Virus record (IMG/VR): IMGVR_UViG_3300006737_000085
Coordinates: 1 to 35,469 of that record
Source of the DNA: a virus
Reading direction: 5' to 3' (one strand)
Length of the DNA: 35,469 bases
Shown: positions 7,910 through 14,289 of the stretch, piece by piece
How positions within the stretch are numbered: position 1 is the first letter of the stretch
Layout: each line of letters starts with the position of its first letter
Notes under the pieces: model-generated
The model's input: only the letters and a program-made list of their open reading frames with translations
The model's database searches: none
What the model was told of the DNA's origin: nothing
Position numbers and translations under genes: made by a program

Positions 7910-8725
7910 GTGTCGGATTTAGAATTACACTATAAAGAGCTTAATATAGGCAAAACAATAACATGTTTATTGCACTCATTTAGGACTGAGACACCTTGCG
8001 TGTTAACATCGCCCATTCCGCCCTTCAAATTAGATGTTCAGTATAATGATTACGACTTTTCATGGCTTGGACTTGACAGTCCAACACCACTGCAGGTGTG
8101 GGATCGACTTTGTTTTTTACTAAGCATGTCTGGAAATTTGCTATTTCCGAGTGAAATCCGGGGCTACCGTAAAGAAAATCAAAATTTAATTTTAATAACA
8201 AATCACAACAATAGAATCTCTATTTCGTATAACAAACTAAATGAATTTGATCACCAAGAAACAGGGTGGTATCACGTCTATGATTTTTATGATTGGAGGA
8301 TTGGTGGTAACCATGATGTTAACGAAATTATTGACCCCCAAGATGAGTTTATAAAGACCATAAAATTCTTCTCCTCGGAGAGGGAAAGCGTAGGATCTCA
8401 CGTTAAAGATTTGGTGGGCATTTCATACCTATCAGACGATCAACTAGATAATGTAGAATTGTCACCGATCTACTCAAGATTAAAGATGCTTCAGATGATA
8501 AAAAAAGAAGGAATTAATGGCAGCGTTGTTGGGTACAACTCAAGGGGTTTGCCAAAATTTCGCAAGCCTGTAATTGAGTTTAACAAGCGTGTTGTCGTGC
8601 CACATTATGTACCAGAAATATCGTTCAAAGATGTTTACGAAATGAAGCAGAAAAAAGGTTACACATGGAAGTTACTAGAGAAAATGATACAACATACTTT
8701 CACCTCGCAGGCATCGTCCCGGTAG
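7910..8725 (+). CDS. Unknown protein, 271 aa (GTG start), paired with the next gene
   Basis: Translation starts at GTG 7910 with GAGG six bases upstream. No ATG lies nearby in frame. The N-terminal half contains LLHSFRTETPCVLTSPIPPF and a WDRLCFLLSMSGNLLFPSEI segment. The middle has an aromatic run, GWYHVYDFYDW. The C-terminal part is helical and basic. There are no membrane segments. I do not recognise the family. It overlaps the downstream nucleotidyltransferase-like gene by 61 bases, which suggests the two products act together. Confidence 0.75.
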   Translation: MSDLELHYKELNIGKTITCLLHSFRTETPCVLTSPIPPFKLDVQYNDYDFSWLGLDSPTPLQVWDRLCFLLSMSGNLLFPSEIRGYRKENQNLILITNHNNRISISYNKLNEFDHQETGWYHVYDFYDWRIGGNHDVNEIIDPQDEFIKTIKFFSSERESVGSHVKDLVGISYLSDDQLDNVELSPIYSRLKMLQMIKKEGINGSVVGYNSRGLPKFRKPVIEFNKRVVVPHYVPEISFKDVYEMKQKKGYTWKLLEKMIQHTFTSQASSR

Positions 8726-9579
8726 CAGGTCAGTCCTTAGATTTTAACCAAGCATGGCCCGACTGTTTGATGCCAATTGCTCCGGACTATTCTTTACTCG
8801 AAGCAGCGGTGGTTGAGTGTGCTTATGCCGGCTGCGATACGATTTGGATTATTTGTAATGATGACATTTCGCCGCTCATAAAAAAGAAGCTTGGAGACTT
8901 TGTGAAGGATCCGGTCTATGCTCACCGTAGACACGAGAGAAGACCAGAAAAAACTATTCGATACATCCCAATTTATTATGTCCCTATTCACCCAAAGGAT
9001 AGAGACAAAAGGGACTGCCTTGCTTGGTCAGTTATTCATGGGTCACTATCAGTTTTTAAGATAGCAGATGAAATCTCTAGATGGGTTATCCCAAATAAAT
9101 ATTACGTCAGTTTCCCCTATGGATATTATCCGGCATGGCAAATCCGAGAACATAGGAAATTAATCTCTTCCTCTAAGAACTTTTATATATCTTCCAATGG
9201 GAAGACCTTTAAGGATGGATTATATACCTCATTCACGTTTGGAAAAGATGAGTTTATAGAATTCAGGAAAGTGATCAGAAGCGGAACAGGAAGATTCCGC
9301 CCCGGATCAGATTGGCAAGACCACGATGCTCTCCCTATTGAACAACGATGGTCCGCTCGTTTTTTTGAGATTGATCAAGTATTTTCTTCATTTAACTTGG
9401 AAAATGCCACAGAAGAGAAGGTGAATGATTTTTATAATATTTCTTGCTGGGATGAATATAAAAAATTCATATCTGACAATGTTGACAAAAAAATAAAAAG
9501 ACCTACGAAGACGATTCTTACGAGACAAAAGTGCAAACCAATAGCGGCAAACTATTTAGATGTTGATGAGCAAACTTGA
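8665..9579 (+). CDS. Putative nucleotidyltransferase-like protein, 304 aa
   Basis: The start of the fold, AGIVPVAGQSLDFNQAWPD then CLMPIAPDYSLLEAAVVECA and YAGCDTIWIIC, resembles the Rossmann-like beginning of NTP-transferase/GT-A enzymes: a glycine-bearing strand-loop, a proline-substrate loop, then an AG...I.IV helix-strand. KDRDKRDCLAWSVIHGSL could be the next conserved region and NKYYVSFPYGYYP the strand before the metal site, but I see no classic DxD. The assignment is from pattern only. The gene starts 61 bases inside the preceding gene; the first 12 residues before the first strand may be extra. Confidence 0.5.
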   Translation: MEVTRENDTTYFHLAGIVPVAGQSLDFNQAWPDCLMPIAPDYSLLEAAVVECAYAGCDTIWIICNDDISPLIKKKLGDFVKDPVYAHRRHERRPEKTIRYIPIYYVPIHPKDRDKRDCLAWSVIHGSLSVFKIADEISRWVIPNKYYVSFPYGYYPAWQIREHRKLISSSKNFYISSNGKTFKDGLYTSFTFGKDEFIEFRKVIRSGTGRFRPGSDWQDHDALPIEQRWSARFFEIDQVFSSFNLENATEEKVNDFYNISCWDEYKKFISDNVDKKIKRPTKTILTRQKCKPIAANYLDVDEQT

Positions 9580-10177
9580 ATTAAAATTTAAAAAATTATT
9601 GAATGAGTTTAGGTCCAATTCGTATGAATTACAATACGTAAATGAGATTTTGACAGATGCCAATCAAGAATTCAATAATTATCGTGATAATTTTATTGAA
9701 AGAAAAAGGGTGCGCTTAGAGAAATTAAACGAGAAGCATTCTAAAAGATTAAAACAAATTTTCTCCCCTCCTTCTAAGCAAAAAATAAAAAAAATTAAGG
9801 AATATAAAAAGAGCCGATTCAACTCTAAAAAAGTCTTCAGAGAGATGGCAAAAAAATTCCACCCAGACACCTTACCTTTGGACGACCCTAGACATCAGGA
9901 ATATTCTGACATTTTTCAAAAAACTACGAACGCAATCGATGAGGGTAATTGGGGTGAGCTTTTTAATTTAGTTGAAAAATATGATATCAAAATGGATGAC
10001 TATGTTGGTGCTATTTCTTGTTTGGAATTAGACATTGCGGAAATAAAAAGCGAAATAAATAGTAAAAAAAATTCTTATGCTTGGTTAATTTACCATGCCG
10101 ATTCTTGTGTGGAAAAAGAAAGACTAATGAAGGCTTTCTTGAATCAAGTCTATATTAATTACACAGATCCGTCTTGA
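9560..10177 (+). CDS. J-domain (DnaJ-like) protein
   Basis: Product of 205 residues. A long basic coiled coil (about 5-85) precedes FREMAKKFHPDTLPLDDPRH, in which the HPD tripeptide at 101-103 sits between a J-domain helix II and helix III (EYSDIFQKTTNAIDEGN). J-domains stimulate the ATPase of Hsp70 (DnaK). No DnaK is in the window, so the host DnaK would be the partner. The gene starts inside the end of the previous gene (ATG 9560, or the ATG at 9566 two codons on). Its TGA lies inside the -35 box of the tmRNA promoter. Confidence 0.72.
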   Translation: MLMSKLELKFKKLLNEFRSNSYELQYVNEILTDANQEFNNYRDNFIERKRVRLEKLNEKHSKRLKQIFSPPSKQKIKKIKEYKKSRFNSKKVFREMAKKFHPDTLPLDDPRHQEYSDIFQKTTNAIDEGNWGELFNLVEKYDIKMDDYVGAISCLELDIAEIKSEINSKKNSYAWLIYHADSCVEKERLMKAFLNQVYINYTDPS

Positions 10178-10202
10178 CAACTCTATATAATCGTGTTATA
10201 TT
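10174..10202 (+). promoter_or_regulatory. Sigma70-type promoter for the tmRNA
   Basis: TTGACA at 10174-10179, a 17-bp spacer and TATATT at 10197-10202, continuing into the inverted repeat TATTAT-AATT-ATAATA. The mature tmRNA 5' end at 10216 is 14 bases after the -10, so little 5' processing would be needed. Confidence 0.88.
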
Positions 10203-10215
10203 ATAATTATAATAA

Positions 10216-10548
10216 GGGCTCGCAATGGCTTCGACGGGTTAGAATCAAGGAGAGAGTGCATGCAGGCGTGAATCAGCCTTAATCGTTCAAATTTTTATAA
10301 ACGCAAACAATAATTTGTATTTCGAAGAAGCCCTAGCGGCTTAATCGGGTGGCCGCTCCGAGCCATCTATCCAAGAGGAGCAAAACAACAGGACAGTTGT
10401 AAAAATCAAAACAACTCAACGCAATAGGACGGTAAGCGTTGTTTTATAGCCGTCTATCTTGCTGGTTGGAGAAATAATCAGATAAGCATGTGAATGACTC
10501 AAACTAAGACTAGCGCGGACAGGGGTTCGATTCCCCTCGAGTCCACCA
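10216..10548 (+). ncRNA. ssrA: Transfer-messenger RNA (tmRNA), one-piece
   Basis: The 5' end GGGCTCG pairs with CGAGTCC at 10538-10544 as a seven-base acceptor stem with one G-U. The characteristic TTCGACGGG follows near the 5' end. At the 3' end there is a T-arm, AGGGG-TTCGATT-CCCCT (10521-10537), and an encoded ACCA tail (10545-10548). Between lies a tag reading frame ending in ALAA-stop and a long helical/pseudoknot region. The length of 333 bases is a little below that of typical bacterial tmRNAs (about 350-400). It rescues ribosomes stalled on broken mRNA and tags the product for proteolysis. It is one-piece, not the permuted two-piece form. Confidence 0.95.
10303..10344 (+). other. tmRNA tag-peptide reading frame
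   Basis: From a GCA resume codon the frame reads ANNNLYFEEALAA then TAA. The ALAA end is the standard degron recognised by ClpXP and ClpAP. The resume position is inferred from the usual alanine codon and distance; the end of the frame is unambiguous. Confidence 0.85.
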
Positions 10549-10553
10549 CCTTT

Positions 10554-10626
10554 GCGGGTGTAACTCAGTTGGTAGAGTATCTGGTTGCCAATCAGATTGT
10601 CGTGGGTTCGAGTCCCATCACCCGCT
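10554..10626 (+). tRNA. tRNA-Gly (anticodon GCC)
   Basis: The acceptor stem GCGGGTG / CACCCGC is perfect over seven pairs. D-arm CTC-AGTTGGTA-GAG, anticodon arm TCTGG-TTGCCAA-TCAGA with GCC in the centre, and T-arm GTGGG-TTCGAGT-CCCAT all fold. The discriminator is T, as in bacterial tRNA-Gly. CCA is not encoded, unlike the tmRNA five bases upstream. The two RNAs are probably cut from one precursor. Confidence 0.95.
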
Positions 10627-10649
10627 CTTTTTTAAACTTGGAGGAAAAA

Positions 10650-11534
10650 ATGAGATATATTTTAATGGGATTAATTTTGAGTTGCACAGAGGTGTCAATC
10701 TCAAAAGTTCCAACGCCCACAGAGACAGGTATGACCTCTCCCAGAACAGACACCTCACCACCTTCACAGCCGTCCACAGAGCCTTCTTCTGAACCTATGG
10801 AAGGCATCGGAGGGTATGTGCACTACCACCTACGACAAGTAGCTTGTCCGGCTTGTATGGGCGAGACAAATGAGATCACGCTTGAGTTTGATGCGAGGTT
10901 TCATGAGAAAATTTCTGATACTTACACGAGACATGTACCGGCACAAGGCCAGTGCACTCAAAATGTTAATCAAATAGTCCCAGTTGTTTCTCTTATAGAT
11001 ATGGGATCAGAAATTAAAGCAACAGCAAACAACCAAAGTATTCATGCCTACAAAACAAATCAGGGTAATTATTTTAACAGTTGGTATTCTGACTCCACAT
11101 ATATTAGGGACACTGTGCATACTATTTCTCGTGAAAATAATTATGAGTTTGCTGAATTCACATCTTTTCATGGCTTTGATTCAATAGAGCCTTATGAATT
11201 GAGGTTTGTGGATCCTTCATATGCTTTTGCTGCTCCGATCTATAGGTCTGGTGCTACCTTTTGGTGGATGCCCTATGGGTCCAACAGCACCTTTACGGTG
11301 ATGCTAGCGATCTATTCATCCGATGGCTCTTCTCTTTTGGGCTATGTTGCTTGTTCGGGTGGAGACACTGGCATGATGACAATTCCCGGACAGTATTTGT
11401 CCTACCCAGCTTGGTCTTTAGTAGCAGTTCATATGATTAGGCACAAGATAGAGATGGTCCCTTGGGAAGAACAGAACACATTTATAGAGACCCATATGGA
11501 GTGGGAAGTTGTAGGGACAGGGCACATAGAATGA
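10650..11534 (+). CDS. Putative secreted lipoprotein, 294 aa
   Basis: The ATG at 10650 follows GGAGG. The frame continues upstream through the tRNA, but that cannot be coding. The N-terminus MRYILMGLILSC is a short lipoprotein signal with a lipobox and acylated Cys12. A Thr/Ser/Pro-rich linker (about 22-50) tethers a globular domain. That domain carries a CPACMGE motif and several later cysteines (QGQC, YVAC), perhaps disulfides, and is rich in aromatic beta-strand-like segments. It would be anchored in the host envelope; exclusion of other phages or a surface role is possible. No family is recognised. Confidence 0.75.
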   Translation: MRYILMGLILSCTEVSISKVPTPTETGMTSPRTDTSPPSQPSTEPSSEPMEGIGGYVHYHLRQVACPACMGETNEITLEFDARFHEKISDTYTRHVPAQGQCTQNVNQIVPVVSLIDMGSEIKATANNQSIHAYKTNQGNYFNSWYSDSTYIRDTVHTISRENNYEFAEFTSFHGFDSIEPYELRFVDPSYAFAAPIYRSGATFWWMPYGSNSTFTVMLAIYSSDGSSLLGYVACSGGDTGMMTIPGQYLSYPAWSLVAVHMIRHKIEMVPWEEQNTFIETHMEWEVVGTGHIE

Positions 11535-11695
11535 CTGATCATGAGAAAAGGATTATAAAGGAATCAATTGAGGCTTACCAAAGAATGATAGATCGTTTCC
11601 AATCCAGAATCAACGAGCTTCGTTCAAAGATAACCACTGGTTGTTGCCAAGAGGTAAATAATAATTACAAACTGAAGATAAAGAGGATACAATGA
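11531..11695 (+). CDS. Hypothetical coiled-coil protein, 54 aa
   Basis: The ATG at 11531 overlaps the lipoprotein stop (ATGA). The frame extends further upstream, but this coupled start is more likely. The product begins MTDHEKRIIKESIEAYQ and is almost one long helix with heptad-like spacing (MIDRFQSRINELRSKI), then TGCC and a basic tail. Its TGA overlaps the clpS ATG. Function unknown. Confidence 0.6.
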   Translation: MTDHEKRIIKESIEAYQRMIDRFQSRINELRSKITTGCCQEVNNNYKLKIKRIQ

Positions 11696-11994
11696 CAAAA
11701 AAACAAAAGGATACTTTAGTAAAAGATAGAGAAAAACTAGGTCGCCCTAAGAAATATAAAGTAATTTTTTACAACGATGACTACACACCAATGGAATTCG
11801 TGACTTTGCTTATCATGGAAGTATTTAATAAGAGCGAAACCGAAGCAAAGAGCATTATGTTAAAAATACACAGAGGAGGTAAAGCAATTGCAGGAATCTA
11901 TTCAAAACAAATCGCAGAGACAAAAGTTGAAACAACAAAAATGTACGCCCAAGGAGCCGGCTACCCACTGTATGCAGAGGCCCAACCAGAATAA
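11692..11994 (+). CDS. clpS: ClpS adaptor protein
   Basis: A 100-residue protein matching ClpS along its length: KYKVIFYNDDYTPMEFV, MLKIHRGGKAIAGIYSKQIA and ETKVETTKMYAQGAGYPL correspond to the NDDYTPMEFV, IHxxGKAxxGxxxxxxAETK and A...G.PL signatures. ClpS binds N-degron substrates and hands them to the ClpA unfoldase. A flexible basic N-terminal tail of about 20 residues, needed for delivery to ClpA, is present. It lies about 1.1 kb after the tmRNA, and ClpP is encoded at 26.9 kb. No ClpA or ClpX is in the window, so the host unfoldase is the probable partner. Confidence 0.95.
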   Translation: MTKKQKDTLVKDREKLGRPKKYKVIFYNDDYTPMEFVTLLIMEVFNKSETEAKSIMLKIHRGGKAIAGIYSKQIAETKVETTKMYAQGAGYPLYAEAQPE

Positions 11995-12049
11995 ATACTG
12001 CCCAGTGTGCGAATGTGACCCATGTGATTGTCATTGGGGGAATTATTAG
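11972..12049 (+). CDS. Cys-rich micro-ORF, 25 aa
   Basis: An ATG inside the end of clpS, in another frame, opens a 25-residue peptide with the core CPVCECDPCDCHWG: five cysteines and a histidine in 14 residues, a likely metal site. It ends in TAG exactly before the TTG start of the next gene, so it fills an otherwise empty gap. No good binding site lies at normal spacing (AGGAG is about 16 bases upstream), so it may depend on coupling. Confidence 0.4.
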   Translation: MQRPNQNKYCPVCECDPCDCHWGNY

Positions 12050-12268
12050 TTGTCATCTTTTAACTACAATTATTCAATTGGCGATTTAGTGATCTTCATT
12101 TCAAATGTTGAGTGGGACAACCTGAGGGCTATTGAGGGCGAGATAGGCATTGTAATTGAGATTTATGATCCAAACCAAGATCAGTCTTTCTTTGATTTAA
12201 ACATCCAGCTTTCCGATGGCGGGTCGATACCGGTCTGGACCGGCGAAGTGAAGAAATTGAAGAACTAG
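12050..12268 (+). CDS. Hypothetical small beta-barrel protein, 72 aa (TTG start)
   Basis: Starts at TTG 12050 with a GGGGGAA site about eight bases upstream. No ATG is available in frame. The pattern YSIGDLVIFIS...GEIGIVIEIYDP...IQLSDGGSIPVWTGEVKKL resembles small SH3/KOW-like barrels (GDLV, GxIGxV). It ends two bases before the next promoter's -35, so it closes the tmRNA-clpS unit. Function unknown. Confidence 0.6.
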   Translation: MSSFNYNYSIGDLVIFISNVEWDNLRAIEGEIGIVIEIYDPNQDQSFFDLNIQLSDGGSIPVWTGEVKKLKN

Positions 12269-12270
12269 AT

Positions 12271-12299
12271 TTGACAAACAATCGGGAATAAGTTATATT
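12271..12299 (+). promoter_or_regulatory. Sigma70-type promoter for the GIY-YIG and SprT-methyltransferase genes
   Basis: TTGACA at 12271-12276, a 17-bp spacer, TATATT at 12294-12299. The dyad is TATAT-TAG-ATATA, a variant of the usual one. CCGGAGG at 12309-12315 serves the ATG at 12319. Confidence 0.85.
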
Positions 12300-12318
12300 A
12301 GATATAACCGGAGGATAA

Positions 12319-12906
12319 ATGAGAACAGATTGGCAACTTAGAGAACACAATGATTTACATGAAATTCTGGCCCCCCTGATCAATTCTGGTGGGGCTGTTT
12401 TCGCAGTAGTGTACACTTTAAGCACAGAAGAGTGGACACAAGATTCGGATAGGACTACAACACGCCTTCTTAAGCTAATGACCAAGAATTACAATTTCAG
12501 AGAGAGTAAGGTCTATTGGTGCCTAAGGTTATTGAAAGAGTGTGGTGCACTTAGGGGGTTCGAAGAAAACATAGGGAAACAATTTAAAAAGAAAGATAGG
12601 CTACCAAAAAAAACGACACCAAAAACCTGTGGCATTTATGGTATATTTGAAGGAAAAAATGTTTACGTTGGCCTGAGTTCTGACATTGAAAAGAGATTTG
12701 TTGCCCACAAAACGCAACTTGAAAGAGGAACCCATCCATACTCGAAATGTTTTTCAGAGGTTAAAAACTTGGAATTTAAAATCATAAAGGAATATAAAAA
12801 GTCTCAACTAGAAAAGAAAGAACCACTTCACGCACAAGTGTTGGCAACTAAAGGATATAATGTTGTTAATAGCAACAATTTTAATTTAATATTGGAGGAC
12901 AAATGA
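12319..12906 (+). CDS. GIY-YIG domain protein
   Basis: Product of 195 residues. The C-terminal half (about 105-185) has CGIYGIFEGKNVYVGLS followed by DIEKRFVAHKTQL, i.e. the GIY...(V)YVG strands and the Arg/His helix of GIY-YIG nucleases. The later ...EKKEPLHAQ region supplies a possible catalytic Glu and YNVVN the Asn. The second element is YVG instead of YIG. The N-terminal part has a TRLLKLMTKNYNFRESKVYWCLRLLKECG stretch that looks helical and may be a winged-helix DNA-binding domain. It overlaps the SprT-methyltransferase gene by four bases. It could be a homing-type or repair nuclease. Confidence 0.72.
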   Translation: MRTDWQLREHNDLHEILAPLINSGGAVFAVVYTLSTEEWTQDSDRTTTRLLKLMTKNYNFRESKVYWCLRLLKECGALRGFEENIGKQFKKKDRLPKKTTPKTCGIYGIFEGKNVYVGLSSDIEKRFVAHKTQLERGTHPYSKCFSEVKNLEFKIIKEYKKSQLEKKEPLHAQVLATKGYNVVNSNNFNLILEDK

Positions 12907-13982
12907 AATATATATGGAACTACGCTTTTAGCTATTTTATGAGAAAGTATTGGGACAATAAATACAGATCTGTGTCTGTATTCTTAAGGGAAATGGATGA
13001 TGACATGTTAGGAAACTACCGTCATGACGAACTGGGCTGCAATAGTATTTTGTTAGCCTCCAACCAAGGCTTATCAGAAAGACAAATGTTGGGCGTCTTG
13101 TTGCATGAAATGTGCCATCACGTTGTATATGAAGAATACGGCATGGAAGTTGATGGGCATGGTTCAGAATGGACAGCAGAAATGAAAAGAGTGGGGTTTG
13201 AAAATCCTGATTGCTTCTCTAACGGAACAGAATTCTTCTCAGAAGCAGACCACAAAGAAATACTTCGAATGCTCCGAGGTGAAATACAAGATTTTGAATG
13301 CACAGACTCCTTATCTTTGATGAAAAAAATGGAAAAGAATTGTGTCGATTTGGTCCTAACAGACCCACCATACATTATTAGCAAACCATCAGGCTTCAAG
13401 AGCGTGGTTAACGGAGAACAACGTTTTGCTGTATCAACTGAGCACGGAGAATGGGACAAAGAGGAAAATTTTTCTTTGGAAGATTTGCGAGATTCGGTAA
13501 AAGAATATTATCGTGTTCTTAAGAAACATGGAACAGCCATAATTTTTTGTGACCTCTGGAAAATCAGTGATGTAAAGCGAATAATGGAAGAAGCCGGGTT
13601 TAAACAAATTCGCTTCATCGAATGGCTAAAGACAAACCCAGTCCCTCTTAATTCCGGTCGTAATTATCTTAGCAACGCTAGAGAGGTCGCTCTCCTAGGC
13701 GTAAAGGTCAGCAAGCCCACGTTTAATTCGAAATACGACAATGGAGTGTATCGTTTCCCTATCTGTCACGAGAAAGGAAGATTTCACCCAACACAAAAGC
13801 CCTTGGCGTTTATGGAAGCCTTGATCAAAAAACATAGCAAACCCGCAGACGTGGTATTGGACACATTCGCCGGCTCAGCAGCAACGCTGCTCGCCGCCAA
13901 AAATTTGCAACGTGGCTTCATTGGGTGCGAACTAGACGAGGAATTCTTCGATAAAGCGGAAGAAAGACTCTTCAGATCCTAA
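12903..13982 (+). CDS. SprT-like metalloprotease fused to DNA methyltransferase
   Basis: A single 359-residue frame carries two domains. Residues 1-105 form a SprT-like zinc protease: the HEMCHH motif gives HExxH at 68-72 and HGSEW (86-90) the third ligand. Residues 112-359 form an amino-methyltransferase: VDLVLTDPPY with catalytic DPPY at 154-157, HPTQKP, and DTFAGSAAT (320-328) for SAM binding, in the motif order of the beta/gamma-type DNA methylases. SprT/SPRTN proteins digest proteins crosslinked to DNA; the methylase marks adenine or cytosine. The join is continuous, with no stop or frameshift visible. GGAGGACA precedes the ATG. Confidence 0.85.
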   Translation: MKYIWNYAFSYFMRKYWDNKYRSVSVFLREMDDDMLGNYRHDELGCNSILLASNQGLSERQMLGVLLHEMCHHVVYEEYGMEVDGHGSEWTAEMKRVGFENPDCFSNGTEFFSEADHKEILRMLRGEIQDFECTDSLSLMKKMEKNCVDLVLTDPPYIISKPSGFKSVVNGEQRFAVSTEHGEWDKEENFSLEDLRDSVKEYYRVLKKHGTAIIFCDLWKISDVKRIMEEAGFKQIRFIEWLKTNPVPLNSGRNYLSNAREVALLGVKVSKPTFNSKYDNGVYRFPICHEKGRFHPTQKPLAFMEALIKKHSKPADVVLDTFAGSAATLLAAKNLQRGFIGCELDEEFFDKAEERLFRS

Positions 13983-14013
13983 TTATTACAGCAATATTCG
14001 GGAGGGATTATGA

Positions 14014-14289
14014 ATGGAGGCGATAATTGAAGGACTGGCTCAATACGGGCCACTTGGACTATGGACGGCATCTTTGCTTTGGATGAACTGGCAACAACGC
14101 AAAGAGCAAAAAGAAGATGAAGAAAGAGCAGCCGATCGATTACGGTATTATCAAGAAAACATCATAACAAGACTTGAAAATCAGGAAAAAATGCTCGAAA
14201 AGGCACTAATTAAGATTGACGGCGGACTTCAAACAATGCGAGAAAAATACGCCGAAGAACGATTGATGCGAATGAAGGGTGACAAATGA
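14014..14289 (+). CDS. Holin-like small membrane protein, 91 aa
   Basis: The ATG at 14014 follows GGAGGG by seven bases; an ATG four bases earlier is out of frame and stops quickly. One short hydrophobic segment, about residues 8-24 (YGPLGLWTASLLWMNW), is followed by a long, charged coiled coil (25-91). This layout is that of BhlA/UviB-type holin-like proteins, but the similarity is architectural only. It overlaps the following large gene by four bases. The endolysin lies far away at 27.7 kb, so a structural membrane role is possible. Confidence 0.5.
   Translation: MEAIIEGLAQYGPLGLWTASLLWMNWQQRKEQKEDEERAADRLRYYQENIITRLENQEKMLEKALIKIDGGLQTMREKYAEERLMRMKGDK

Noticed and set aside
10494-10649. 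Open frame running through tmRNA end and tRNA-Gly into the lipoprotein
   Set aside because: The frame crosses two structured RNAs. The lipoprotein start at 10650 has a binding site and a signal peptide.
12871-12887. Small inverted repeat TGTTG/CAACA before the SprT-methylase gene
   Set aside because: It is five bases long and inside a coding region that explains it; no promoter or terminator goes with it.
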